DNA of 36,000 nt from CAZIKB01 sp964539665 (GCA_964539665.1 CAZIKB010000065.1:1-36000); one strand, 5' to 3'. Counted from the stretch's first letter, positions 1 to 8,849 are shown. Notes: a model not told the origin generated them from the sequence alone. A program made the numbers and translations.

Positions 1-47
1 AAGCACCCTCAACGTCTGCGGCAACTGCTCACAGAGGCTATAGTTTC

Positions 48-935
48 TTGTTTAAACCTAAACTCATCTTTTTCGGTAAAATCGCTGTAGCCATTGTGGT
101 CTTAGTTCTCTTAGTTAAAAATATCCAATTTCATAAAATAACGGAAGTGTATAAAACAGCAAAATGGAATTATGCAAGTATTGCTCTGTTTCTAATTATT
201 CCAAATATATGGATTCAGTCTCTCAAATGGCATTATTTACTAAAATTAGCCAATCCCGCCATTTCTTTTGCCACAGCCTGTAAATCTCTTATTATCGGAT
301 ACCCATTAGGTTTTGTCACCCCAGGGCGATTGGGTGAGATGGGCCGGTCTCTTTATGTAAAAGAACTAAATCAACTAAAAACCGTCAAATTATTTATTAT
401 TGATAAAACATCAAATCTGTCAGTAATTTTAATATTTGGTCTGACAGGACTATTTATTTTATTTCGAAGTGATTTTACTTTTTCAATTATATTGGCGCTA
501 TTTATCATCCCTGTCGTATTGACCGGATTTTTGTGCTACTCTTTTACATCAGCTTCGAAAATCAATTCCTTAATTAAACGATTCACCAATATTTCTTATT
601 ATACCGGAAAGAATAATCTCTTACTTTTATCCTACTCAACCACACTCTATTTAATTTATTTAACGCAACTTATTATTTTAGTATATAATTTCCAGGAAGT
701 GAATCCTGTAACCGCCTCACAAGCGGGTGCATCGGTGTTTCTGGTAAAAGCTATGCTGCCTATTTCAATAGGAGATTTAGGCATAAGAGAAGGCGCTTCA
801 GTTTTCTTTTTTGGCAAAATTGGTGTAAAAAACGCTGCAGCATTTAGCGCTGCTATTTTTTTGTATTTATTCAATAGATGTATTCCAACTTTGACTGGTC
901 TTTTTACATTATTAATATCCAAAAGAAATTCATAA
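48..935 (+). CDS. Flippase-like membrane protein (LPG synthase TM / UPF0104 family)
   Basis: A polytopic inner-membrane protein of about 295 residues with roughly seven or eight hydrophobic segments. It carries two signatures of the lysylphosphatidylglycerol synthase transmembrane (YbhN/UPF0104) family: PGRLGEMGR near residues 92-100 and a conserved SIGDLGIREGA stretch near residue 240. Members lacking the C-terminal aminoacyl-transferase domain, as here, often sit beside glycosyltransferases and are thought to act on lipid-linked substrates. The TTG at 48 begins a typical N-terminus (basic, then hydrophobic), but the frame stays open to the left edge of the window, so the true start could lie outside. 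It is followed almost directly by a polysaccharide deacetylase gene, suggesting one envelope glycan or glycolipid operon. The family call is firm; the substrate is unknown. Confidence 0.8.
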   Translation: MFKPKLIFFGKIAVAIVVLVLLVKNIQFHKITEVYKTAKWNYASIALFLIIPNIWIQSLKWHYLLKLANPAISFATACKSLIIGYPLGFVTPGRLGEMGRSLYVKELNQLKTVKLFIIDKTSNLSVILIFGLTGLFILFRSDFTFSIILALFIIPVVLTGFLCYSFTSASKINSLIKRFTNISYYTGKNNLLLLSYSTTLYLIYLTQLIILVYNFQEVNPVTASQAGASVFLVKAMLPISIGDLGIREGASVFFFGKIGVKNAAAFSAAIFLYLFNRCIPTLTGLFTLLISKRNS

Positions 936-940
936 ACTCC

Positions 941-1567
941 ATGGTTAGTTTGATTCCTGCTATTTCTAACAAAATAATGCCCAATATTTTATGGCGCATG
1001 CATGATGAACAAGTATATATCACCTTCGATGATGGCCCTGACCCGGATTGCACGCCCAAAATTTTAAATTTACTCAGAGCTCTTGATATCCGTGCAACGT
1101 TTTTTGTCCTGGGTCACAAAGCAGAACTTTATCCAGAAATCGTTGAGCAGATGAATCGAGACGGTCACACATTAGCGAACCACTCTTATAGTCATGCTAA
1201 AATGCTCTGGAAATCCAGAGAACAAATTAGATTTGAATTGAAGAATACCGATGAGGTACTCTTCAAGATCACAGGAATAAAACCGACCTTATTCCGGCCC
1301 CCGTTTGGTCAGTTTGGAATTCAATTACTGAATGTAGTTAAATCCACAAAGCACAAAATCGTACTCTGGAGCTCATCGATTCTGGATTACAAAGCAAAAA
1401 CTTCAATTACTGATATCCAAAAGAATTTACTAAAGTGCACGGGTCCAGGGAAAATACTATTAATGCATGATGGTCACCAGCACAGCCATAAAACCGTCAA
1501 GGCCCTGGAAATTAGTTTAGGAACGTTGAAAGAACAAAATATTATGTTCTCTGCACTGCCGAATTAA
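941..1567 (+). CDS. Polysaccharide deacetylase (NodB/CE4 family)
   Basis: A compact NodB-homology domain of 208 residues. All usual carbohydrate esterase 4 motifs are visible: TFDDG (28-32, catalytic and metal-binding Asp), HSYSH (81-85, metal-binding His pair), RPPFG (119-123), a motif-4 region ending ILDY (147-150) and LMHDG (174-178, catalytic His). The expected role is removal of N-acetyl groups from an aminosugar polymer or lipid-linked sugar. I chose the ATG at 941, five bases after the upstream stop; the frame also has an ATG at 878, which would overlap the preceding gene by 58 bases and add an extension with no family counterpart. There is no clear signal peptide, so a cytoplasmic or membrane-associated precursor is a plausible substrate. 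The neighbours are a flippase-like protein and two glycosyltransferases. Confidence 0.88.
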   Translation: MVSLIPAISNKIMPNILWRMHDEQVYITFDDGPDPDCTPKILNLLRALDIRATFFVLGHKAELYPEIVEQMNRDGHTLANHSYSHAKMLWKSREQIRFELKNTDEVLFKITGIKPTLFRPPFGQFGIQLLNVVKSTKHKIVLWSSSILDYKAKTSITDIQKNLLKCTGPGKILLMHDGHQHSHKTVKALEISLGTLKEQNIMFSALPN

Positions 1568-1581
1568 ATTTTACCGGATGT

Positions 1582-1611
1582 GGGAATTTTCACTAATCCT
1601 GTACAATTCCC
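1582..1611. repeat. Short inverted repeat between the deacetylase and glycosyltransferase genes
   Basis: Seven-base arms GGGAATT (1582-1588) and AATTCCC (1605-1611) flank a 16-base loop in the 100-base gap. No T-run follows, so it is not a convincing terminator. It could be a remnant of the dispersed hairpin elements seen elsewhere in the window. Confidence 0.35.
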
Positions 1612-1667
1612 GACGCGGTCGAACTGCAAAAATAAATGATTAGAATTTCAACACACTATTAAATAAA

Positions 1668-2825
1668 ATGCTATTCTACTCAATTCCACTCATTTTACTT
1701 ACAGGTCTATACGCTGTCACCCTGCTCATTCTCAGAAATGGTTTTTTGAAGCTGAATTCAGGAGAAAATAAAACTCAATTGAAAGTGTCGGTCATTATTG
1801 CTGCCAGAAATGAGGAAAATAACATTGCGACATGTTTGAATGCCGTAGTAAAACAATCGTATCCAAAACATAAGTTAGAAATCATCGTTATTGATGACCG
1901 TTCAGAAGACAGGACTGCTGACATTGTTGAACAATTAGCAAACGTGCATCGCCAAATTAAACTCCATAAAATTCAGGATACTTCAGCTCAATTGACTCCC
2001 AAGAAACGGGCCATTGATATTGGAGTACGACACGCCACGGGTGAAATCATCGTAACCACGGACGCTGACTGCCAACCTGGACCAAATTGGATTACAGGAC
2101 TGGTGAAATACTTCGAACCTGAGGTGGGCCTCGTAGCAGGGTATTCTCCCTACAGAAAAGTAAGCTCTAAAAATCCTGTTTTCCAGCAAATGCTGGCAAT
2201 GGATTTTTTTTCCCTGGCTTGTGTGTCTGCAGCGAGCGCCGGACTCAATTTTCCAGTGAGCTGCTCCGGAGCCAACCTTGCCTATAGAAAAAAACTCTAC
2301 TCCCAACTCGGGGGATTCAAACATATTGGAAATTGGGTATCAGGCGATGACGATTTTTTTCTTGAACAAGCGCGAAAAAAGACAGACTGGAAGATCCGAT
2401 ATGCAATTGAACCAAAGACCCATGTCCCAACAGCGCCGCCAGAGAATTTCAAAGAATTCTGCCACCAGAGGATTCGGTATGCTTCAAAAGGACGACACTA
2501 TAAATTACCCGTGACTGCTATATTGATCGGCATCTATATTTTAAATTTATTATTTTTAATTGGCCCGATTATTTGTTTGTTTAATATGGCAGCGGCCCCT
2601 TTTTGGTTATTTTGTTTAATGACCAAGGCAATTGTGGAACGGCTATTCCTGATATCTGGCCAAAAAATATTTAAGCTAAAATTTAGTATTTTCTGTTTTA
2701 TACTTACTTTTTTATTGCACCCGTTTTATATTGTTATGGCAGGATTTTTGGGCCAGTTTGCTGCTTTTAACTGGAAGGGAGAGAAATTTTCAGGAAAAGT
2801 CAATAATGAATATCATAATTACTAA
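1668..2825 (+). CDS. Membrane-anchored family 2 glycosyltransferase (first copy)
   Basis: A GT-A fold glycosyltransferase of 385 residues. It has an N-terminal membrane segment (about 3-22), the nucleotide-sugar binding start VSVIIAARNEE (40-50), VIDDRSEDRT (74-83), the metal-binding DAD (132-134) in TTDADC, GDDDF (226-230, catalytic acid region) and QRIRY (267-271), a variant of the QxxRW motif of processive and related GT2 enzymes. Two or three C-terminal hydrophobic helices (from about 283) anchor it. Such enzymes add sugars to lipid carriers or polymerise glycans on the cytoplasmic face of the inner membrane. The gene following 15 bases later encodes a related enzyme with the same architecture, so the pair may act successively. 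Donor and acceptor cannot be read from the sequence. Confidence 0.87.
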   Translation: MLFYSIPLILLTGLYAVTLLILRNGFLKLNSGENKTQLKVSVIIAARNEENNIATCLNAVVKQSYPKHKLEIIVIDDRSEDRTADIVEQLANVHRQIKLHKIQDTSAQLTPKKRAIDIGVRHATGEIIVTTDADCQPGPNWITGLVKYFEPEVGLVAGYSPYRKVSSKNPVFQQMLAMDFFSLACVSAASAGLNFPVSCSGANLAYRKKLYSQLGGFKHIGNWVSGDDDFFLEQARKKTDWKIRYAIEPKTHVPTAPPENFKEFCHQRIRYASKGRHYKLPVTAILIGIYILNLLFLIGPIICLFNMAAAPFWLFCLMTKAIVERLFLISGQKIFKLKFSIFCFILTFLLHPFYIVMAGFLGQFAAFNWKGEKFSGKVNNEYHNY

Positions 2826-2840
2826 TACAATTTAATATTT

Positions 2841-4067
2841 ATGGAATTAACAGAAATCAATCCTATGCTTTTTATCCTGACCGTCGCCATAGTTCTTTAC
2901 CTCCTCCAAACTTTGTTTATTATAATAGGGACCCTTCGATTAGACTACACAAAGAATAAAAACCTACCCAAAATCTCTATATTAGTTGCCCTTAGAAACG
3001 AGGAGCAAACCTTAAAAGCGTGCCTGGAATCTCTGCTAAGATTAGATTATCCGCAAAACAACATGGAAATCCTGCTCGTTAATGATCGTTCACACGATCA
3101 AACTCCAAAAATAATGGAAGCCTATAGAAACAAATCAAATATAATTAAAACTATAAACATCAAAAAATGTATAGAGGGGCTTTCGGGAAAGGTCAATGCT
3201 ATTACTCAGGGAATTGAGCAGAGTTCAGGTGAGCTAATTTTAGTAACGGATGGTGATTGTCGGGTTCCAAGAACCTGGGCAAAGGCTCATGCAGCCTACT
3301 TTACTGAAAACGTGGGTCTTGTTGGTGGTTTTACTTTACTTGATGAAAAAATGCAACAAACTCCGTTATTCGGAAAAATTCAGTCTCTGGATTGGGCATT
3401 TCTACTTTCAATTGGCAGCGGGGCAATGGGTATTGGCAAACCTCTCAGTGTACTTGGGAACAACTTCTCTTTTCGGCGCCAGACCTACGAGGAGGTTGGC
3501 GGGTACCGGAATATGAACTTCACAATTCTTGAAGATTTAGCCTTAATGAAAACGTTTCTCAAGAAAACATCCCGAAAAATCCTCTACCCTATTGACCCCG
3601 ATATGCTGGTTTACAGTCATCCCATGACAACTTTGCCCAACTTTTATCATCAACGAAAACGTTGGTCAGCAGGCGGAAAAGAAGTGGGCTTGTATGGACT
3701 TTTTTTAATGTCGCTTGCCGTGGCAGTCCATAGTATAATACTCATTGCTTTTTTTGCCCTGAATCCGATTTATGCAACGGCGGCGTTATGTCTAAAATTT
3801 CTTGGTGATTTTGGTCTGCTGTGGCGAACAACAGGATTGGTGAATAGGCGTGACTTATTGACTATTTCCCCCATTTGGGAAATATTTTATTTTGTTTATA
3901 CTATATTCTTTACACCAGTTTTACTGTTTCCAACTACCGTAGACTGGAAAAATATATCCTATTCCTGGAAATATAATTGGAAAGGTAAAATGATGGTTGA
4001 AAAAGAACCGGTGTTAGAAGGCACAGAATCACCCACTATTCAACAGCATGAAAAAGGAGATTCTTAA
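2841..4067 (+). CDS. Membrane-anchored family 2 glycosyltransferase (second copy)
   Basis: A 408-residue GT2 enzyme with the same layout as its upstream neighbour: an N-terminal membrane helix (about 10-30), ISILVALRNEE (45-55), VNDRSHDQT (80-88), metal-binding DGD (137-139), an acidic ED pair (231-232) and a full QRKRW motif (271-275), then several C-terminal membrane helices. The complete QxxRW motif is closer to cellulose-synthase-like and hyaluronan-synthase-like enzymes than the version in the first copy. The start is 15 bases after the previous stop, supporting co-transcription. The two proteins share motifs but are divergent, so they are likely old paralogues with different specificities. 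No clear Shine-Dalgarno sequence precedes the ATG. Confidence 0.87.
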   Translation: MELTEINPMLFILTVAIVLYLLQTLFIIIGTLRLDYTKNKNLPKISILVALRNEEQTLKACLESLLRLDYPQNNMEILLVNDRSHDQTPKIMEAYRNKSNIIKTINIKKCIEGLSGKVNAITQGIEQSSGELILVTDGDCRVPRTWAKAHAAYFTENVGLVGGFTLLDEKMQQTPLFGKIQSLDWAFLLSIGSGAMGIGKPLSVLGNNFSFRRQTYEEVGGYRNMNFTILEDLALMKTFLKKTSRKILYPIDPDMLVYSHPMTTLPNFYHQRKRWSAGGKEVGLYGLFLMSLAVAVHSIILIAFFALNPIYATAALCLKFLGDFGLLWRTTGLVNRRDLLTISPIWEIFYFVYTIFFTPVLLFPTTVDWKNISYSWKYNWKGKMMVEKEPVLEGTESPTIQQHEKGDS

Positions 4068-4165
4068 TTCTACAAATAAATTAGAATTTATGACCAATTT
4101 AATCTTATTGTTGAATAGTCCCTCGTGTCCAAAAAAATGCTCACTAACTTGAATTTGAAATTTAC

Positions 4166-5806
4166 ATGCCCCATTTAAATATTTTTGGATTTATTAGTTC
4201 CTTATTTATTCTGTACGCAGAAACCCACTACTCTTTCAAGGGCATATACAACAGGCTAAAAAAGAGAGAGCCTGAAATCATCGCAGACTCGCCTCACAGA
4301 ATCGAACCTGGCAATCCGGTGCCGGTTTTAATTCTAATCAAAGATGCAAATCTGTACCCAATTCAATTACGCAGCATTCAAATTACTTTGTACTGTCAAA
4401 ACGCCCGGGAGCTCAGGCAATTTGAATTCGAGGATTTACCCATTACAGCCACTTTCTGGTATAAGGTTTTGCAAATTTTCCCTCCGGATAAATTCACCCA
4501 GGAATGTACATTAGACGTAACTATCCAAATTTCCATAAAAGGAAAATGTCGTACTATAAAAAATGACAACTATACCAGCACCAGCCATGCACCATTAAAA
4601 GTGTTCCTGGCAGAGAGAAAGCTGCCAAAATCAAGGAATTGGTATTTTGGCGATTTCCATTTCCACTCAAATTATACCAGCGATCAGGTGGAATTTGGCG
4701 CTCCGTTAGAGGCAACTTCAACTTTAGCCCGGGCCATGGGCTTTGGTTTTCTTTGCATCACTGATCATTCTTATGATTTAGACGATGAGCCAGATAATTA
4801 TTTAAAAAATGATCCAAATTTAACCAAATGGAAAATGCTGCAGCATGAAATCCAGGCTATCAATCAATTAAACACAAAATTTATAATTGTGCCAGGAGAA
4901 GAAGTCTCGGCTGGAAATGCGCGTAATGAAAATATACATATCTTGATTTTAAACCATGCCGAATTTTTACCAGGTGATGGCGACAGCGCAGAAAAGTGGC
5001 TCCAGACTAAACCTGATTTATCGATAGAGCAAATTCTTGATAACATTAATTCAGATGCTGTTGCATTTGCTGCCCATCCCGGGAGTAAGCCCCCCTTTAT
5101 ACAACGATTGTTGGTAGGCCGCGGAAGCTGGAGCTTAAACGATTGCAGACACTTGCATTTACATGGACTACAAATCTGGAATGGAACAGAAGAGGGTTTA
5201 GAGAAAGGCAAAGAAATTTGGATTAAGCTGCTATTGCAAGGACGCCGCATTTTCATTTCTGGCGGAAACGATGCACATGGAAACTTTAACCGCTTTCGCC
5301 AAATCGGCATTCCCTTTCTTACCATGAGAGAAAATCATCAACATCTTTTTGGAAAAATTCGCACAGGTGTGTTATTAGATAAAAAACTCTCTCTTCATGC
5401 TCTCGTGCAAGCATTTAAGAATGGGCGAATGATAGTTACGAACGGTCCTTTTGTAAATATCCGGGCGGCTAACGGACAGGGGCACACAGCGCTATCAGGT
5501 GATACGGTGTCAGGAAATAATTTCATAATTACGGCAGAATGTCTTTCAACTCCTGAGTTTGGTAATTTCAAGGAGTTGAGATTATTCAAGGGAAACATGA
5601 TTGTAAAACACGAATCATTGGTTTATTCCGTCCGTGATTTCAGTGCCCCATTCAAACATAATGATATTCTGGAAATTAAAAGTATGAATGAACCCGCTTA
5701 CATCAGGGCTGAGCTGTATTCTGAACTTCACGGCAGAGAATTGAAGTGCTTTACCAATCCCATCTGGCTGAATGGAACATCAAAACAAGAATGTCAAAAT
5801 ACATAA
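4166..5806 (+). CDS. PHP-domain metallohydrolase (CehA/McbA-like)
   Basis: A 546-residue protein with a beta-rich N-terminal region (about 45-150) followed by a PHP-type metallohydrolase domain. Metal-binding signatures run in order: DFHFHSNYT (163-171), ITDHS (198-202), PGEEVS (243-248), a histidine in ENIHIL (255-260), AAHPGS (302-307) and GGNDAHG (366-372). This arrangement matches CehA/McbA family metallohydrolases, which hydrolyse phosphoesters or esters. The C-terminal part (about 400-546) looks like another beta-domain. Residues 5-17 are hydrophobic and could act as a signal or anchor. It closes the putative envelope-glycan cluster, 98 bases after the second glycosyltransferase. A phosphodiesterase acting on a lipid or sugar phosphate would fit, but the substrate is unproven. 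Confidence 0.8.
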   Translation: MPHLNIFGFISSLFILYAETHYSFKGIYNRLKKREPEIIADSPHRIEPGNPVPVLILIKDANLYPIQLRSIQITLYCQNARELRQFEFEDLPITATFWYKVLQIFPPDKFTQECTLDVTIQISIKGKCRTIKNDNYTSTSHAPLKVFLAERKLPKSRNWYFGDFHFHSNYTSDQVEFGAPLEATSTLARAMGFGFLCITDHSYDLDDEPDNYLKNDPNLTKWKMLQHEIQAINQLNTKFIIVPGEEVSAGNARNENIHILILNHAEFLPGDGDSAEKWLQTKPDLSIEQILDNINSDAVAFAAHPGSKPPFIQRLLVGRGSWSLNDCRHLHLHGLQIWNGTEEGLEKGKEIWIKLLLQGRRIFISGGNDAHGNFNRFRQIGIPFLTMRENHQHLFGKIRTGVLLDKKLSLHALVQAFKNGRMIVTNGPFVNIRAANGQGHTALSGDTVSGNNFIITAECLSTPEFGNFKELRLFKGNMIVKHESLVYSVRDFSAPFKHNDILEIKSMNEPAYIRAELYSELHGRELKCFTNPIWLNGTSKQECQNT

Positions 5807-5907
5807 TATGAAGCTATGGAGGGTGGAGAGCATACTTCGACTTTGCTCAGTATGAATTGATCTATTAATATCACTTCCGTTCACTTTTTCCTATCTTTCT
5901 AATTTTT

Positions 5908-6020
5908 ATGTCATTCCCGCATTTTTCAATCTGGAATCCAGGTTCCAGGCACATGAATTCCCCATTTATCCCGACATTCATTATTATTTATCTAAAGAAA
6001 AATCGGGACGGGAATGACAT
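5908..6020. repeat. Multi-hairpin REP/MITE-like element
   Basis: A 113-base element bounded by perfect 12-base inverted arms, ATGTCATTCCCG (5908-5919) and CGGGAATGACAT (6009-6020). Two further inverted repeats are nested inside: CTGGAA/TTCCAG (5931-5936 and 5943-5948) and TCCCGA/TCGGGA (5969-5974 and 6003-6008). It lies between the convergent PHP and R3H genes, the usual place for dispersed palindromic elements, and may also end transcription from one or both sides. The end sequence resembles widely dispersed bacterial GTCATTCCCG-type repeats. Confidence 0.7.
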
Positions 6021-6066
6021 CTTTTGCCATAAACAATCTTTTTAAAAAGTGTACCGTAGTGAAATA

Positions 6067-6555
6067 TTAAATAAGCTTGATTTTTTTTACAATCCTTTTC
6101 AGGCTCCGGCCAAATTTTTTTGATACGATTTGAATATGGCGCTCATGACCCTCACCGTGACTGAGAGTCTCAACGCCTGCCATTTCCTTAAGCGACGAAT
6201 GCACAATATATCGTGCGTAACTTCCCATCGGCGGTAAAGTAATTTCAGCACCGGAGTCCTGCGATTCCTGGGCTTTTTCAGCAGCAAATTTTTCAATATT
6301 GCCTACAGGATATATAACTAAAGTGAATTCTTCGCCATCCCGATAGGTTCTGGTTTGAAATTCCTGATTATGATCAAAATGACGATGGACAAGCTTTCTT
6401 TCAAATGAATTCAGCCCGGTTAACGACTCCGGTTCAATTGAATCTTTTAATTTTTCTTCCACTTCTGAAATGATTATTGGAATATTCTTGTTTCCATAAT
6501 TTCTCTGGTTCAAAGATTTACTTTTAGACGCATATTCTTTTCTTTCTTCTGTCAT
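6067..6555 (-). CDS. R3H-domain protein, apparently with two R3H-like units
   Basis: A 162-residue basic protein whose C-terminal half is a recognisable R3H single-stranded nucleic-acid-binding domain: RYIVH (115-119, the Arg-x3-His that names the family) followed by VETLSHGEG and a basic strand around residue 140. The N-terminal half has a similar but degenerate pattern, RKLVH (53-57) followed by FQTRTYRDGEE, suggesting a tandem R3H duplication. R3H domains in bacteria are best known from the KhpB/Jag RNA-binding protein, but no KH domain is present here. It lies 18 bases after mpl and is probably co-transcribed with rodZ-like and mpl genes. The polylysine/arginine C-terminal tail (from about 148) would help nucleic acid binding. 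Confidence 0.7.
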   Translation of the reverse strand: MTEERKEYASKSKSLNQRNYGNKNIPIIISEVEEKLKDSIEPESLTGLNSFERKLVHRHFDHNQEFQTRTYRDGEEFTLVIYPVGNIEKFAAEKAQESQDSGAEITLPPMGSYARYIVHSSLKEMAGVETLSHGEGHERHIQIVSKKFGRSLKRIVKKIKLI

Positions 6556-6573
6556 AACATATTTCCTGGTAAA

Positions 6574-7986
6574 TTAAACAGCGTTTATTAGTTTAAATGG
6601 TATTTGATTGAAATCACCATTACTCATAAATAAGACCACATCATTGGGTTTTAATTGTTCATTTAAAAATGACAACATCTCGGAATTTGCAGGTAAAACC
6701 CATGTTGGAATATTTTTTTTATTAAGACTGGCTGCAATATTTTCCACAGACAATCTTTCCAATTCCGGCACCTTCTCAGGTAGATAAAGCGGTGTTAATA
6801 TCACTCGATCGGCTGATTCAAATGCATCAGTATATTTTTCCTCAAAAATTTTCCGTTTACTTGTTGCAGTACGAGGTTCAAAAATCGCCCACAGTCGTTG
6901 TTCCGGGAATCGAGCTTTCAAACCGTTCAGCGTAGTTTTCACTTCGGTGGGATGGTGAGCAAAGTCGTCAAAAATTTTAATTTTATTGAACTCTCCATTA
7001 AATTGCAGACGGCGGCGCACATTTTTGAAAGACAGTAAGCCTGATTTAATGTCTGGAGTTGAAATATCCAGGAGACGACTTGCAGCAATGACCCCCAGAC
7101 AGTTTCTAACCATATGTAATCCAAACAAAGGAACCGAAAATTTGTCAATAAATTCATTCTTATAGTACACATCAAACTGTGTCGTTTTTTCATCGGACAA
7201 AATGTTTCGGGCATGCCAATCAGCGTCCTCAGTCAGGCCAAAAGAAATTACATTTGAAAAAGCAAAACGGCTCATTTTCCTGACAACAGGATCATCCCAA
7301 CAAGAAATCAGATAGCCATTTCGAGGAATAAGTTTAAGTAATCTTCGAAATGCAATTTCAATCTCTTCCAAATTTCGAAATATATCTGCATGATCAAATT
7401 CAATATTATTTAAAACTACCATATCAGGTAAATAATGCAAAAACTTGGCGCCCTTATCAAAAAAAGCTGAATCATACTCATCCCCTTCTAAAACAAAAAC
7501 ATCCCCGGACCCTAATTTAAATCCCTGACCAAAATTTTCGGGAATGCCGCCAATGAAAAAACTTGGATCTTTGCCGGCATTCTCCAGAATCCAAGACAAC
7601 AATGAACTGCAGCTCGTTTTACCATGTGTCCCGGCAATAACACAGGAATAATGGCCACGAATAAAAAAATCCTTCAACGCTAAAGGTAAGGAAATATAAT
7701 TTAGCTTTTCTTCCAGGACTACTTCAACTTCTGGATTACCCCTGGACATGCAATTACCGATTACAACTAAGTCAGGTGGAGGATTAAGATGTTCCTCACT
7801 AAAGCCATCATGAACTGTAATTCCCATCTCTGCCAATATGTTGCTCATGGGTGGATAAACATGCTGGTCTGATCCTCTAACATTGTATCCCCTGGATTTT
7901 AGCATTCCAGCCAGGGCAGCCATTCCCGTACCGCAAATTGCTATCAAATATATGTCATTAATAGCATCTGAATTAAATCTATCCAT
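6574..7986 (-). CDS. mpl: UDP-N-acetylmuramate:L-alanyl-gamma-D-glutamyl-meso-diaminopimelate ligase
   Basis: A 470-residue Mur ligase. The N-terminal UDP-binding domain has AICGTGMAALAGML (17-30); the ATP-binding P-loop is GTHGKTS (119-125); the central domain contains EGDEYDSAFFDK (167-178), which is characteristic of Mpl rather than MurC; and FDDFAHHPTEV follows in the C-terminal part. Mpl attaches a recycled murein tripeptide to UDP-MurNAc in the cytoplasm, so the organism recycles meso-diaminopimelate-type peptidoglycan. The length matches the family. The gene follows the rodZ-like gene by 56 bases and precedes the R3H gene by 18, forming a small cell-wall and cell-shape cluster. Confidence 0.93.
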   Translation of the reverse strand: MDRFNSDAINDIYLIAICGTGMAALAGMLKSRGYNVRGSDQHVYPPMSNILAEMGITVHDGFSEEHLNPPPDLVVIGNCMSRGNPEVEVVLEEKLNYISLPLALKDFFIRGHYSCVIAGTHGKTSCSSLLSWILENAGKDPSFFIGGIPENFGQGFKLGSGDVFVLEGDEYDSAFFDKGAKFLHYLPDMVVLNNIEFDHADIFRNLEEIEIAFRRLLKLIPRNGYLISCWDDPVVRKMSRFAFSNVISFGLTEDADWHARNILSDEKTTQFDVYYKNEFIDKFSVPLFGLHMVRNCLGVIAASRLLDISTPDIKSGLLSFKNVRRRLQFNGEFNKIKIFDDFAHHPTEVKTTLNGLKARFPEQRLWAIFEPRTATSKRKIFEEKYTDAFESADRVILTPLYLPEKVPELERLSVENIAASLNKKNIPTWVLPANSEMLSFLNEQLKPNDVVLFMSNGDFNQIPFKLINAV

Positions 7987-8042
7987 AATAAAAATACATT
8001 CTCAAGATGCAGAGATATTCAATGTAGATTGTGTTAAAATTA

Positions 8043-8801
8043 TTAATGAGGTTTCCTGTTTTCTTTATTCACCACAGCCGATTTTATAAATGTTAAATTA
8101 ATATTTTCTCCTGTGGCAATTGCACTACTAATTTCTTTTCCATCCAGACTAAAACGAATTTTTTTTGAATTTCCAACAGATATATTAAACTGGTCATCGG
8201 CCACAAAAATCAGATTTTGTTCAGGGGATAAGACATATTTTGTTACATTTTGCCCAGCATCGGTGAAATGAATCCAGACTGTGTCATTAGTTTTAATTTG
8301 TAATTCAATTATTGAATCTGAGTGTTCTTTTCGCAGTTGATCGCCAATTACTATGTCGGTTGGCAGTGCATTTATCTTTGGCAATAGTACTATTTGATCA
8401 GTCGGTTTGGCATATATATTTGACCGATATTGTATATAAACTAAAATAATACTCATGGTGAGAACTAATGCACCGATTCCTAATGCCCATTCTAAAATTC
8501 GAATATTTCGCGGAGAAGGTGCAATCCCTAAACCATTCTCAATTGACTCCTTTTCTTGTTCTTGTTTTTTAGTTGCCTGAATCTCTAAATAACTATTTAA
8601 AATTTCATCTTCGTCCAGTTCCAGAGCCTTTGCATAGTTTTTTAAATAAGATTTAACATACGTTTCTGGTAAAAAAGTAAAATTATCACTTTCCAGGAAC
8701 TCCAGATGTTCGACATTGATTCTGGTTTGCTCATGCAGCTCAGTGAGGGATTTACTTAATTTTTCCCGTCTTTCTTTAAGCTGGCTTCCTATATTCTCCA
8801 T
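8043..8801 (-). CDS. RodZ-like membrane protein with N-terminal HTH domain
   Basis: A 252-residue protein with the three-part RodZ architecture: an N-terminal Cro-like helix-turn-helix (about 1-72; starting GSQLKERREKLSKSLTEL and containing a YVKSYLKNYAKAL helix), a charged linker, one transmembrane helix (about 104-124), and a periplasmic beta-rich domain (about 150-240) like the DUF4115 domain of RodZ. RodZ links MreB to the elongasome through its HTH face rather than binding DNA; whether this protein does so is inferred. It is the first gene of the rodZ-mpl-R3H cluster. The start codon follows a leader containing a perfect 10-base inverted repeat. Simple HTH-membrane regulators share the domain order, so the symbol is withheld. 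Confidence 0.8.
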   Translation of the reverse strand: MENIGSQLKERREKLSKSLTELHEQTRINVEHLEFLESDNFTFLPETYVKSYLKNYAKALELDEDEILNSYLEIQATKKQEQEKESIENGLGIAPSPRNIRILEWALGIGALVLTMSIILVYIQYRSNIYAKPTDQIVLLPKINALPTDIVIGDQLRKEHSDSIIELQIKTNDTVWIHFTDAGQNVTKYVLSPEQNLIFVADDQFNISVGNSKKIRFSLDGKEISSAIATGENINLTFIKSAVVNKENRKPH

Positions 8802-8820
8802 TTCGATAACCCTGATCCTC

Positions 8821-8849
8821 TCAATTAATTATTTACTACAATTAATTGA
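8821..8849. promoter_or_regulatory. Perfect inverted repeat in the rodZ-like leader
   Basis: Ten-base arms TCAATTAATT (8821-8830) and AATTAATTGA (8840-8849) are separated by nine bases. The repeat ends 20 bases before the rodZ-like ATG. It could be a protein-binding operator or an RNA hairpin near the ribosome-binding site. The AT-rich composition makes chance less negligible than the length suggests. Confidence 0.45.

Noticed and set aside
4864..5325. Open frame of 153 codons on the minus strand inside the PHP gene
   Set aside because: The sense strand carries all PHP metal motifs; the antisense product is rich in Pro/Ser/Cys without a fold.
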